A stretch of 17,090 nt of DNA from JBGPBY01 sp041481485 (GTDB taxonomy: Bacteria > Acidobacteriota > Terriglobia > 20CM-2-55-15), in assembly GCA_041481485.1 (NCBI GenBank), contig JBGPBY010000109.1, positions 1 to 17,090 of the forward strand. The letters run 5' to 3'. The notes below the pieces were generated by a model. It was not told the origin of the DNA. It did not search any database and saw only the letters and a list, made by a program, of their open reading frames with translations. The translations under genes and the position numbers were made by a program. This document shows positions 1 to 6,934 of this stretch, in pieces; position 1 is the first letter of the stretch, and the number at the start of each line of letters is the position of its first letter.

Positions 1-4
1 AAAT

Positions 5-32
5 TGTGGGCGGTCATAGACCGCCCCTACAG
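5..32. repeat. dispersed hairpin repeat, copy 1 (GCGG-CATAGA-CCGC type)
   Basis: A 7-bp perfect stem (GGGCGGT 8-14 with ACCGCCC 20-26) around a 5-nt loop, followed by CCTACAG. A closely similar unit (GCGCGG..CATAGA..CCGCGC, then CTACAG) lies at 7348-7374, so this looks like a dispersed palindromic repeat. It sits about 20 bp past the stop of the minus-strand dehydrogenase and could also shape the 3' end of that mRNA, but no U-tract follows on that strand. Confidence 0.6.
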
Positions 33-45
33 CGGGGAAATGCTC

Positions 46-1002
46 CTAGTGCAACAGCACTTTCAAGACACCGGATTTTCGGGCCAGCCGGAACGCGCGC
101 TGGGCAGACGACAGCGGCAGTGATTCTGAAATCATTTCCTCCACACGGATTGCGCGACTTTCCAGCAATTGCAGTGCGGGTTCGAATCGGCCGCAGCGCG
201 ATCCCACGAGCGTGATTTCGTTGACGATGATGGGGGCCACATCCAGGCTCATCAATCCATGAACGGTCGACTTCAGGAAAACAGTACCGCGCGGTTGTGT
301 CATGCGAACAGCCTGAAGCAGTCCGTCGCGCGAACCGGTGGCATCCACGACAAAACGATAGGCTGCCTGTGGAAGGGTTCCAGTTCCACGCATGACTTCG
401 GTCGCAACGCCGGCGTTCCTTGCAATTCGAAGCTTCTCCGCATGGCGTCCAAAGTGGTGAACGCGCAACCCCGACACCTGCAGAACCTGCGCAATCAACA
501 ATCCCAGCTTCCCATCGCCGAGCACCGCAACGGATTCTCCTTCCGGGATTGCAGATTGATCCAGAATCTCGCACGCCGCAGCAATGGGCTCGGTAAACAC
601 CGCAACATCGGTGGGAATGGCTCGGGGGACAATATGAAGATTGGCATCGGGCAGCGTCAGAAACTCTCGAAACGCGCCGGGGAAATTCACGATACCGAGG
701 ACTCGTCTAGAGGGACAATGCCGTCCAAGTCCGCGATTGCACCACCCGCACTTCCGACATGACAAATTGATTTCGCCGACCACTCGCTGCCCGACCAGTT
801 CTCTGCTCTCCGACTCCACGACTTCACCGACAAATTCGTGCCCCGGAATTCCCGAATAGCCGTAATACCCACGCAGTAATTCCAGATCCGTATTGCAGAT
901 TCCGCCACACAACAGCCGGATCAGGGAGTAGCCTTTGGGCCGGCGTGGCATTCGCCGCGGGGCAACGGAAATCCGCCGCGTCTCAATTTGAACCGCAAGC
1001 AT
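46..1002 (-). CDS. zinc-dependent alcohol dehydrogenase-like (MDR superfamily) protein
   Basis: Medium-chain dehydrogenase/reductase of about 318 residues, predicted to oxidise or reduce an alcohol/carbonyl substrate with NAD(P)H in the cytoplasm; the substrate cannot be told from sequence. Visible signatures are the catalytic-zinc motif GGICNTD (Cys36), GHE (His55-Glu56), a likely third ligand in FTEP (Glu138), four structural-zinc cysteines spaced C-x2-C-x2-C-x7-C (82, 85, 88, 96), and a Rossmann turn GDGKLG (162-167). It resembles the MDR subgroup with the conserved run GEINLSCRKC. The frame stays open to a start at 1086, but that would overlap the divergent neighbour; the ATG at 1002 matches the family's N terminus and is preferred. 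The ribosome-binding site is weak. It is divergent from the quinone reductase gene across 40 bp. Confidence 0.9.
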   Translation of the reverse strand: MLAVQIETRRISVAPRRMPRRPKGYSLIRLLCGGICNTDLELLRGYYGYSGIPGHEFVGEVVESESRELVGQRVVGEINLSCRKCGWCNRGLGRHCPSRRVLGIVNFPGAFREFLTLPDANLHIVPRAIPTDVAVFTEPIAAACEILDQSAIPEGESVAVLGDGKLGLLIAQVLQVSGLRVHHFGRHAEKLRIARNAGVATEVMRGTGTLPQAAYRFVVDATGSRDGLLQAVRMTQPRGTVFLKSTVHGLMSLDVAPIIVNEITLVGSRCGRFEPALQLLESRAIRVEEMISESLPLSSAQRAFRLARKSGVLKVLLH

Positions 1003-1042
1003 CCCGGGTAGCGTATCATTTTCGCTGTTCTGGAGGACTTCA

Positions 1043-2008
1043 ATGAAAGCAATTCGCGTACACGAATATGGCGGACCGGCCAACATGCGGCTGGAAGAGA
1101 TTGCCGATCCGTCACCTGGGCCGCGTCAACTGGTAATCGCTGTCAAAGCCGCGGGAATCAATCCCATCGATACTTATATTCGTTCCGGAACCTACGCAAA
1201 AAAGAAACCGCCGCTGCCATACACACCTGGTTTCGATGCGGCCGGCATCGTCGAGTCGGCCGGTTCGGAAATCCGGCGCTTCAAGCCGGGAGACCGTGTG
1301 TTCATCAATGGAAACATTACTGGCGCGTATGCGGGAAAAACGTTATGTGAGGACGAAAGTGTTTTTCATCTGCCGGAACATCTGAGCTTTGCTCAGGGAG
1401 CCGGCATATGGGTTCCCTACGCTACTGCGCATCAGGCGCTGCATCATGTAGCGCATGTACGTGCAGGCGAAACTCTGATGGTCCATGGTGCCAGCGGCGG
1501 AGTCGGTTCCGCCTGCGTTCAAACAGCACGCGCCATGGGGTTGCGCGTAATTGGCACGGCGGGAACGGACAAAGGCAGGGAAATGGTGCGCGAGCTCGGC
1601 GTGCACGCCGCTCTCGATCATCATGCGCAGGATTTGACGACACAGGTACTGAATGTGACCGAGGGCCGCGGGCCGGACGTCATTGTCGAAATGCTGGCGA
1701 ATGTCAATCTGGCTCGCGACCTGGGGATGATCGCTCATCGTGGAAGGATTGTCGTCATCGGCAATCGTGGCACCATCGAAATCAATCCGCGCGATGCCAT
1801 GAGCAAGGATGCAACGATACAGGGAATGCTGTTGCTGAATACCACCCCTGACGAAATCCATCGGATCTCCGCTGGTCTGATGGCGGGGCTGGAGAACAGG
1901 ACCCTGACTCCGGTAGTCGGCCGGCAGTATCCTCTCGATCAGGCGGCGAAGGCTCATGAAGATATCCTGTCACCAGGAGCGCTCGGAAAAATCGTCCTTA
2001 TCCCATAA
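1043..2008 (+). CDS. NADPH:quinone reductase-like oxidoreductase (zinc-less MDR)
   Basis: A 321-residue member of the zeta-crystallin/QOR branch of the medium-chain dehydrogenases, which reduces quinones or enones with NADPH. The N terminus (MKAIRVHEYGGPANMRLEE) and the nucleotide-binding motif GASGGVGSA (149-157) are typical of the family, and the zinc-ligand cysteines of the divergent neighbour are absent. Length is normal. The ATG at 1043 follows a strong ribosome-binding site (GGAGGA, 1032-1037). The downstream DinB gene starts 22 bp after this stop on the same strand, so the two are probably co-transcribed. The physiological substrate is unknown; a role in detoxifying quinones or reactive carbonyls is inference from the family. 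Confidence 0.93.
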   Translation: MKAIRVHEYGGPANMRLEEIADPSPGPRQLVIAVKAAGINPIDTYIRSGTYAKKKPPLPYTPGFDAAGIVESAGSEIRRFKPGDRVFINGNITGAYAGKTLCEDESVFHLPEHLSFAQGAGIWVPYATAHQALHHVAHVRAGETLMVHGASGGVGSACVQTARAMGLRVIGTAGTDKGREMVRELGVHAALDHHAQDLTTQVLNVTEGRGPDVIVEMLANVNLARDLGMIAHRGRIVVIGNRGTIEINPRDAMSKDATIQGMLLLNTTPDEIHRISAGLMAGLENRTLTPVVGRQYPLDQAAKAHEDILSPGALGKIVLIP

Positions 2009-2030
2009 ACCGTTTAAAGGAGAATTCAAA

Positions 2031-2537
2031 ATGGACATGCATCAGACATTTCTGCAGGAACTGGAAATGGAAATGGCAAATACTCGAAAGTCGCTCGAAC
2101 GTGTGCCGGAAAAAATGGACTGGGCGCCTCATCCAAAATCCATGACCATGGGACGGCTGGCTCAACATCTGGCGGAGATTCCGGCCTGGGTATCGAATAC
2201 CATCGACCAGGATGAATTGGATCTTGCCCCCGGAGGAGTTTCCACCTATAACCCTCAAGCTGTCAAAACACGCCAGGAAGCTCTGGATATATTCGACAAG
2301 AATATGGCGTCAGCGAAGAAAGCACTCTCTTCCACAACCGATATTCACTTAATGAAGCCATGGAGTCTGAAGATGGCAGGTAAAACTCTGATGACGATGC
2401 CCCGTGCCGTGGTATTGAGAAACTTCGTTCTGAACCACAACATTCATCATCGCGCACAAATGGGAGTTTACCTGCGGTTGAATGACGTTCCGGTACCGTC
2501 AATATACGGCCCTTCCGCGGACGAAGGCAGCATGTAG
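2031..2537 (+). CDS. DinB family protein
   Basis: A 168-residue DinB/YfiT-like four-helix-bundle protein. The likely metal-binding triad is His46 (in LAQHLAEI) with His136 and His140 (in HNIHHRAQMG), the usual arrangement of one His in helix 2 and an H-x3-H pair near the C terminus. Members of this family include metal-dependent thiol transferases (e.g. bacillithiol or mycothiol transferases) and many proteins of unknown role, so the reaction is not assigned. The frame is open from 1956, but the ATG at 2031 has a clear ribosome-binding site (AAAGGAGAA, 2016-2024) and gives the family-typical N terminus. It lies 22 bp after the quinone reductase gene and may share its transcript and a stress-related job. 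Confidence 0.88.
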   Translation: MDMHQTFLQELEMEMANTRKSLERVPEKMDWAPHPKSMTMGRLAQHLAEIPAWVSNTIDQDELDLAPGGVSTYNPQAVKTRQEALDIFDKNMASAKKALSSTTDIHLMKPWSLKMAGKTLMTMPRAVVLRNFVLNHNIHHRAQMGVYLRLNDVPVPSIYGPSADEGSM

Positions 2538-2544
2538 GACAGAA

Positions 2545-2579
2545 TTGGGAAGTGAGGGTTGGCCGTCCTCACTTCCCAA
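2545..2579. terminator. 13-bp inverted repeat between convergent genes
   Basis: Perfect 13-bp arms (TTGGGAAGTGAGG at 2545-2557 and CCTCACTTCCCAA at 2567-2579) with a 9-nt loop, 7 nt past the dinB-family stop and about 30 nt past the stop of the convergent lipoprotein gene. The position suggests a shared bidirectional terminator or 3'-end stabiliser. Neither strand has a U-tract after the stem, so it is not a textbook intrinsic terminator. Confidence 0.6.
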
Positions 2580-2608
2580 AGACAGTCGATGTTGCAAAGG
2601 AAATTGGA

Positions 2609-3394
2609 TTAGCTCGCAGCGTTGTAGACTCGAACTTCGACGCGGCGGTTCTGCTCTCTTCCGGCCTTCGTTTTGTTATCACCCACGGGTTTCTCAGTTC
2701 CCAGGCCGATGATGGACACTCGAATCAGCGCCACGCCCTTGCTTACCAGGTAACGCTGCACGTTTTCCGCGCGTTGCTGGCTCAGCCGCAAATTGGACGC
2801 TTCACTGCCGTCTGATGAAGCGAAGCCTTCAATCTCCACGCGATATCCCGCCGGCCGGCTGGCAAGAGAACTGGCGACTCCGTCAAGAGCCGCTTTGGCT
2901 TCATTGGAAAGCGTTGAGCTACCGACCTTGAATTGCACTGGGGTGACAGGGCCTGGTGTGTAACGATCCAGACTTCCGGCCAGTGCAGTCACCCGGTTAT
3001 CCACTGTCGTAACTCGATTCGATGCGGTCTGAGCCGCCTGATTCGCACCGTCCGCAGTGGTCTGAGCGCGCGTCGCAGCAGTCTGCGCCGTGGTTGCTGC
3101 CGTATTGGCCTGGTTCGCTGTGGTCTGAGCGGCGTTGGCAGCCCCACGCGCCCCGGCAGCAGCCGCGTTGGCATCGGTGATTCCCTGCTGCGCTCGCCGA
3201 TCGACAGCGTCAATCCGTTCGGAATTATCTTTTACGGATGCGGACAGATCGTTGACCTTCTTATCGATTGGCGCCGTTTTGAGATCGACTTGCTGGCGAA
3301 CATAACTCTTCTTCGCGCAGCCGGAAAGCAACAAAGAAGCAGCCAACCCCGTTATCGCAATTCCATTCAACAACTGTCTTTTCGCTAATCTCAT
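2609..3394 (-). CDS. OmpA/Pal-family outer-membrane lipoprotein
   Basis: A 261-residue lipoprotein predicted to be anchored in the outer membrane and to bind peptidoglycan. Residues 1-25 are a signal peptide ending in a lipobox (LLLSGC, Cys26). Residues about 30-145 form an Ala/Thr/Asn/Gln-rich, heptad-like segment, probably a long coiled-coil stalk with an Lpp-like appearance. The C-terminal about 110 residues are an OmpA domain, with FKVGSSTLS at its start, EGFASSDGS (the Asp expected to contact diaminopimelate), NLRLSQQRAENV and NRRVEVRV (the Arg of the peptidoglycan site). The frame is open to 3487, but the ATG at 3394 has AAAGGAG 6 nt upstream and begins the signal peptide. A good minus-strand promoter lies at 3435-3463. 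It is not within a tol-pal cluster, so it is not named pal. Confidence 0.92.
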   Translation of the reverse strand: MRLAKRQLLNGIAITGLAASLLLSGCAKKSYVRQQVDLKTAPIDKKVNDLSASVKDNSERIDAVDRRAQQGITDANAAAAGARGAANAAQTTANQANTAATTAQTAATRAQTTADGANQAAQTASNRVTTVDNRVTALAGSLDRYTPGPVTPVQFKVGSSTLSNEAKAALDGVASSLASRPAGYRVEIEGFASSDGSEASNLRLSQQRAENVQRYLVSKGVALIRVSIIGLGTEKPVGDNKTKAGREQNRRVEVRVYNAAS

Positions 3395-3434
3395 GTATTT
3401 CTCCTTTGGCTGTGATCTCCAAATGACGCCACCT

Positions 3435-3463
3435 ATTCTAGTGGCTTCGGTCAAGTGTAACAA
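3435..3463 (-). promoter_or_regulatory. sigma70-type promoter of the OmpA-family lipoprotein gene
   Basis: Read on the minus strand: -35 TTGTTA (3463-3458), a 17-bp spacer, and -10 TAGAAT (3440-3435). The match is 4/6 and 5/6 to consensus with ideal spacing. It predicts a 5' leader of roughly 35 nt carrying the AAAGGAG ribosome-binding site. Confidence 0.6.
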
Positions 3464-3566
3464 ACAAGATTCATGCGGCCGCGACAATCCTGCGAGCGCA
3501 ACCGAACGTTCTTGAAGATCCGGATGGGATAAATCAGCAGGAAACAGTATCGCTGCAGAACCGACG

Positions 3567-3848
3567 TTATCGGCCGCGATTAACTGCTTTTTTCAATTCA
3601 GCGCCTGCGGCAAACTTCGTCACTTTCTTTGCAGGAATTTTGAGCGGTGCACCGGTCTGAGGATTGCGGCCAGTCCGAGACTTCCGGGAGCTGACGGAAA
3701 ATGTACCGAAGCCAACCAACGTCACCTTCCCACTTTTCTTCAGAGTCATGACGACTCCATCGATCGCAGAATTCAGAGCGTTGCCGGCCTGAACCTTGGA
3801 AATCTTTGCGTCCTTTGCAATCTTGTCGATCAACTCACCTTTGTTCAT
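3567..3848 (-). CDS. HU-family DNA-binding protein
   Basis: A 93-residue histone-like protein of the HU/IHF family, which binds and bends DNA as a dimer in the nucleoid. The signature segment GFGTFSVSSRKSRTGRNP (about residues 47-64) is present, followed by the proline-tipped arm region (RNPQTGAPLKIPAKK). Length is normal for HU. The start at 3848 is preceded on the minus strand by the purine run AGGAGAGAG. A strong promoter lies upstream (3902-3930), matching the high expression usual for HU. Sequence alone does not separate an HU homodimer from an IHF-like subunit; HU is favoured because the segment follows the HU pattern and only one copy is seen here. Confidence 0.94.
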   Translation of the reverse strand: MNKGELIDKIAKDAKISKVQAGNALNSAIDGVVMTLKKSGKVTLVGFGTFSVSSRKSRTGRNPQTGAPLKIPAKKVTKFAAGAELKKAVNRGR

Positions 3849-3901
3849 TTGCTCTCTCTCCTCACGTAAGATTCATAATTTTCGATCCATGCCGATTGGG
3901 T

Positions 3902-3930
3902 TTTATACGCCCCGCTCCGAATCGTGTCAA
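3902..3930 (-). promoter_or_regulatory. strong sigma70-type promoter of the HU gene
   Basis: On the minus strand: perfect -35 TTGACA (3930-3925), a 17-bp spacer, and -10 TATAAA (3907-3902), a 5/6 match. The predicted start is about 45-50 nt upstream of the HU ATG. This is the closest match to the vegetative consensus in the window. Confidence 0.75.
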
Positions 3931-4008
3931 GCTTCTGTTTTGTCAGAGAACTGCCGGAAACGCACGACTGGCGCAGGATTGGCGCGAACTGGCGTGCTGA
4001 AGTTTCTT

Positions 4009-4020
4009 GACAAGCTTGTC
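4009..4020. repeat. 12-bp palindrome past the SDR stop
   Basis: GACAAGCTTGTC is a perfect 12-bp palindrome immediately 3' of the short-chain dehydrogenase stop codon (minus strand). It is too short and lacks a U-tract for a convincing terminator. It may be a minor protein-binding site or chance. Confidence 0.3.
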
Positions 4021-4022
4021 GA

Positions 4023-4754
4023 TTACATGATGTGACGTCCGCCATCGACGTGAATCACTTCACCGGTGATGTAATCGTTTTCAATAAAAAAAACGATGGC
4101 ATTCACGACGTCGATCGGACTGCCTGCACGCTTCAGAAGAGTCCGGTCAATCGCAGATTTTTTCTGCTCATCGGTGTAGTGCTCCGGAAACAGTACCGGT
4201 CCTGGCGCGATGCCGTTGACCTGAATCGAAGGTGCATACGCTTTCGCCAGTCCTCGATTCACTGCGATCAGTGCTGCTTTCGAAACGCTGTAGGCAAAAT
4301 ATCCGGGCCAGATGATTTCTCCCGCGACGTCGACGATGTTCACGATTTTCCCCTGGCCGCGAGCCAGCATCAAGCGTGCAGCGTTTTGTGCAATGAAAAA
4401 TGGCGCCCGCGCATTGGCCTCCATCTGGGAGTTCCAGTGTTCCGGAGTCGCGTCTTCCGCAGTTCCCGTGTTGAATACCGAAGCGCTGTTGACCAGAATA
4501 TCCAGGCCGCCCAGCTTTTCCTGGATCTCTTTGAACATCCGATCGATCGCCTGCATATCGATAAGATCCGCCTGAAAAATCACACCGTCACTTCCAGCCT
4601 GCCGAATCGATTGCAAAGTCTCCCTCGCCTGATGTTCACTGGAACGGTAATGAACGGCAATGCGCGCGCCGCGTCTTGCCAGTTCAATGGCGGCGGCGCG
4701 GCCGATCCGTTTTGCGGAGCCCGTGATGAGTGCGATTTTGCCGCGGATGTCCAT
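4023..4754 (-). CDS. pteridine-reductase-like short-chain dehydrogenase (SDR)
   Basis: A 243-residue NAD(P)H-dependent SDR. The cofactor motif is TGSAKRIGR (11-19) rather than the usual TGxxxGIG, followed by HYRSS (35-39). The active site has Asp142 where classical SDRs carry Ser, then Tyr155 and Lys159. The Asp-x12-Tyr-x3-Lys spacing, the TGxAKRxG turn and the HYRSS motif are hallmarks of the PTR1/FolM group, which reduces pterins (dihydrobiopterin, dihydrofolate). The C terminus ITGEVIHVDGGRHIM is also typical. Function as a dihydropteridine/dihydromonapterin reductase is inferred, not shown. The frame is open to a TTG at 4766; the ATG at 4754 is chosen as the conserved start. No ribosome-binding site is visible and a TATAAT lies 11 nt upstream, so translation may be near-leaderless. 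Confidence 0.88.
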   Translation of the reverse strand: MDIRGKIALITGSAKRIGRAAAIELARRGARIAVHYRSSEHQARETLQSIRQAGSDGVIFQADLIDMQAIDRMFKEIQEKLGGLDILVNSASVFNTGTAEDATPEHWNSQMEANARAPFFIAQNAARLMLARGQGKIVNIVDVAGEIIWPGYFAYSVSKAALIAVNRGLAKAYAPSIQVNGIAPGPVLFPEHYTDEQKKSAIDRTLLKRAGSPIDVVNAIVFFIENDYITGEVIHVDGGRHIM

Positions 4755-4765
4755 AATGGGGCGCA

Positions 4766-4771
4766 ATTATA
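4766..4771 (-). promoter_or_regulatory. perfect -10 box (TATAAT) of the SDR gene
   Basis: The minus strand reads TATAAT at 4771-4766, with no good -35 at 17 bp. Transcription would begin near 4759, leaving only about 5 nt before the SDR ATG at 4754. The box lies in the 30-bp gap between the divergent SDR and peroxiredoxin starts. Confidence 0.45.
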
Positions 4772-4784
4772 TCGGAGGAAGAAA

Positions 4785-5240
4785 ATGAAAGTCGGAGACA
4801 AAGCGCCGGATTTCACCGTAACGGATGATTCCGGAAAGAAAGTGAAGCTGTCGGATTTCAAGGGGAAGAAGGTGGTTCTGTACTTTTATCCGAAAGATGA
4901 CACTCCGGGGTGTACGACGGAGGCCTGCAATTTCAGAGACGGAATAGCCGAAATCAAGAAGAAAGGTGCTGTGGTGCTCGGCGTCAGTGCAGATTCAGTG
5001 GAATCGCATAAGAAATTCAAATCGAAGTTCGATTTGAATTTTCCGCTGCTGGCCGATACCGACAAGAAAATCATTGAGGATTACGATGTGTGGAAGGAAA
5101 AGTCCATGTATGGGAAGAAGTACATGGGAATCGAGCGCACGACATACATCATCGATGAGAAAGGAAAGATTTCTCAGATCTTCCCGAAAGTGAAAGTCAG
5201 CGAGCATTACGACGAGGTGCTTGAAGCGCTGGAGGGTTGA
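4785..5240 (+). CDS. bcp: thioredoxin-dependent peroxiredoxin (Bcp/PrxQ type)
   Basis: A 151-residue atypical 2-Cys peroxiredoxin that reduces hydrogen peroxide and organic hydroperoxides at the expense of thioredoxin in the cytoplasm. The active-site loop YPKDDTPGCTTEACNF holds the peroxidatic Cys43 and the resolving Cys48 five residues later, the PrxQ/Bcp arrangement (Cys45/Cys50 in E. coli). The Thr of the P-x3-T-x2-C motif is Thr40. Length is normal for the family. The ATG at 4785 follows a strong ribosome-binding site (GGAGGA, 4774-4779). The start lies only 30 bp from that of the divergent SDR, so its promoter probably overlaps the SDR coding region. A stem-loop with a T-rich tail follows the stop. 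Confidence 0.95.
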   Translation: MKVGDKAPDFTVTDDSGKKVKLSDFKGKKVVLYFYPKDDTPGCTTEACNFRDGIAEIKKKGAVVLGVSADSVESHKKFKSKFDLNFPLLADTDKKIIEDYDVWKEKSMYGKKYMGIERTTYIIDEKGKISQIFPKVKVSEHYDEVLEALEG

Positions 5241-5243
5241 TTT

Positions 5244-5290
5244 CAAGATCTGCCGCCGCTACGCGGCTGATCTTGTTTGTGCTTTTTATT
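5244..5290 (+). terminator. intrinsic terminator of the peroxiredoxin gene
   Basis: Begins 3 nt past the bcp stop. The outer 7-bp stem CAAGATC (5244-5250) / GATCTTG (5269-5275) encloses an inner GCCGC (5252-5256) / GCGGC (5263-5267) stem. TTTGTGCTTTTTATTT follows on the plus strand. The GC-rich core with a T-rich tail fits rho-independent termination. The inner GCCGC..GCGGC unit also belongs to the repeat family found just downstream. Confidence 0.7.
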
Positions 5291-5291
5291 T

Positions 5292-5533
5292 CCACCGGCT
5301 CACGCCGGTGGCTACAGGACCTGTCGCCGCTATGCGGATTAAGAAAGCCTTGCCGTCGCGATAGCGGCAGTCCCACAGCACGGACGTCAGTCCGTGGGAT
5401 AAATTGGGATTAGGAAGTCATTTTTGCCGCGATAGCGGCGTCCATATTGAGCCGCGGAGCGGCGGCAGTTTGTTAGCCACGGGCGTGAGCCCGTGGAAAG
5501 AATTAAGGCAAAGAAATTAAGTGCCGGAGGCAC
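5292..5533. repeat. cluster of eight short stem-loop repeats
   Basis: A gene-free stretch packed with short palindromes. CCACCGGC/GCCGGTGG (5292-5311, loop TCAC) and CCACGGGC/GCCCGTGG (5477-5496, loop GTGA) look like one element in opposite orientations. CACGGAC/GTCCGTG (5379-5396) is related. CCGC/GCGG (5327-5337), TGCCG/CGGCA (5351-5369), GCCGC/GCGGC (5426-5439) and GCCGC/GCGGC (5451-5463) share a GCCGCNATAGCGGC-like pattern. GTGCC/GGCAC (5521-5533) forms another class. No convincing open frame runs through it. The cluster lies directly left of the IS256-family element. Confidence 0.75.
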
Positions 5534-5570
5534 GGTAGATCCAGCGATTCTGCAATGAGAAACCGCTATC

Positions 5571-5597
5571 GAGGGTGTAAAAAGTTTTGTGTAAATG
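5571..5597 (+). repeat. left terminal inverted repeat of the IS256-family element
   Basis: Begins GAGGGTGTAAAAAG and ends GTGTAAATG. Its reverse complement matches 7189-7215 at 19 of 27 positions, with the innermost nine bases identical. Confidence 0.75.
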
Positions 5598-5644
5598 GTC
5601 ATCACACCACGAATCACCAATAGAGGTGAGAAGATGGAGAGCAG

Positions 5645-6856
5645 ATGACCATAGACAATGAGCTGATTGACAATTTATTAAAGGGCTACAAGAAGCCTGA
5701 AGATCTGATCGGCGAGAACGGGCTGTTGAAGCAGCTGACCAAACAGTTGCTGGAGCGGGCGATGTCCGCAGAGATGACCGCGCACGTGGGATATGAGAAG
5801 CACGACGCGACCGGAAATAACACGGGCAACTCGCGGAACGGGACGTCGGCCAAGACGATCAAGGGAACGTTTGGCACAATGCCAATTGAAGTGCCACGGG
5901 ATCGGAACGGGACATTCGAGCCGCAGATCATCGAGAAGCATCAGACACGCTTCACGGGTTTCGACGAAAACATCATTTCGCTGTATGCGCGGGGAATGTC
6001 CACGCGGGAGATTCAACAAAACCTGGAGGAGATTTATCACGTAGATGTCTCTCCGGCATTGATTTCCAACGTGACCGATGAGGTGATTGAGGAAGTCAAA
6101 GCATGGCAGAATCGACAACTGGACAGTGTCTATCCGATCGTGTACATGGATGCGATTCAGTTCAAAGTGCGGGACAACGGACACGTGAAAAACAAAGCCG
6201 TCTATCTGGCGATCGGGGTAACGATGGAAGGCTTGAAAGAAGGGCTCGGCCTATGGATCGCTCAGACAGAAGGAGCGAAATTCTGGCTGCAGGTGGTGAC
6301 GGAACTGAAGAATCGAGGCGTGTCGGACATACTTATCGCCTGTGTGGATGGGCTGAAGGGTTTTCCTGAAGCCATCGAGAGTATTTTTCCTCAAACGGTC
6401 GTGCAGTTGTGCATCGTGCATCTGGTACGCCACTCGCTGAACTATGTGAACTGGAAGCAGCGTAAGGAAGTCGCCCGCGATTTGAAGACGATCTACACCT
6501 CGGCCACCGATACGGAAGCGGAACGAAGGCTGACGGAGTTCACCGCGAAGTGGGATGAGAAGTATCCAATGATTGCAAAGTCCTGGCGCAGCAACTGGAC
6601 CAGGGTAATTCCTTTCTTCGCCCATCCGCTGGAGGTCCGCCGGGTCATCTACACCACAAATGCAATCGAGTCCTTGAACATGTCGCTACGGAAAGTCACC
6701 AAATCGCGGGGCTCGTTTCCCAATGATGAGGCGGTGTTCAAGCTGCTTTACCTGGCGCTGCGCAACATCGCCAGGAAATGGACGATGCCGGTCCAAGATT
6801 GGAAGGCTGCGCTCAATCGCTTCGCCATCATCTATGAAAACCGTTTGCCGGTTTGA
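5645..6856 (+). CDS. IS256-family transposase
   Basis: A full-length 403-residue DDE transposase of the IS256/MULE-like (Transposase_mut) family, which catalyses copy-out or cut-and-paste movement of the element. The catalytic triad is visible as Asp169 (VYMDAIQFKV), Asp235 (ACVDGLKGF) and Glu342 (TTNAIESLN). The conserved C-x2-H motif CIVHLVRHS (256-264) lies between the second Asp and the Glu. The N-terminal DNA-binding region (LLKGYKKPEDL, LTKQLLERAM, GNSRNG) is intact. The ATG at 5645 is preceded by GGAGA at 5636-5640. There is no frameshift or stop, so it may be active. It starts 47 bp inside the left inverted repeat. A nested hairpin follows the stop. Confidence 0.96.
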   Translation: MTIDNELIDNLLKGYKKPEDLIGENGLLKQLTKQLLERAMSAEMTAHVGYEKHDATGNNTGNSRNGTSAKTIKGTFGTMPIEVPRDRNGTFEPQIIEKHQTRFTGFDENIISLYARGMSTREIQQNLEEIYHVDVSPALISNVTDEVIEEVKAWQNRQLDSVYPIVYMDAIQFKVRDNGHVKNKAVYLAIGVTMEGLKEGLGLWIAQTEGAKFWLQVVTELKNRGVSDILIACVDGLKGFPEAIESIFPQTVVQLCIVHLVRHSLNYVNWKQRKEVARDLKTIYTSATDTEAERRLTEFTAKWDEKYPMIAKSWRSNWTRVIPFFAHPLEVRRVIYTTNAIESLNMSLRKVTKSRGSFPNDEAVFKLLYLALRNIARKWTMPVQDWKAALNRFAIIYENRLPV

Positions 6857-6873
6857 GAAAGCGGAGAGGATTA

Positions 6874-6934
6874 AAACGGCGAAACCATAAAACGAGGCCG
6901 GCCTGAGAGTCGGCCTCATGCCCGATCGCCGTTT
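6874..6934. terminator. nested hairpin after the transposase gene
   Basis: The outer 9-bp stem AAACGGCGA (6874-6882) / TCGCCGTTT (6926-6934) encloses an inner 7-bp stem GAGGCCG (6894-6900) / CGGCCTC (6911-6917). It starts 17 nt past the transposase stop; a run of six T follows at 6957-6962, too far from the stem for a classic intrinsic terminator. It probably ends or stabilises the transposase mRNA. Confidence 0.55.

Noticed and set aside
4032..4784. Upstream extension of the peroxiredoxin frame to 4032
   Set aside because: This part is antisense to the SDR gene, which has clear motifs; bcp has a strong ribosome-binding site at 4774 and a complete domain from 4785.
5292..5533. CRISPR-like array in the repeat-rich region
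   Set aside because: The units are different short palindromes with no constant repeat length or regular spacers, and no cas genes are present.
5387..5620. 77-residue minus-strand frame across the stem-loop cluster and left IS end
   Set aside because: It crosses repeats and the IS boundary, so it is a product of repeat DNA, not a gene.
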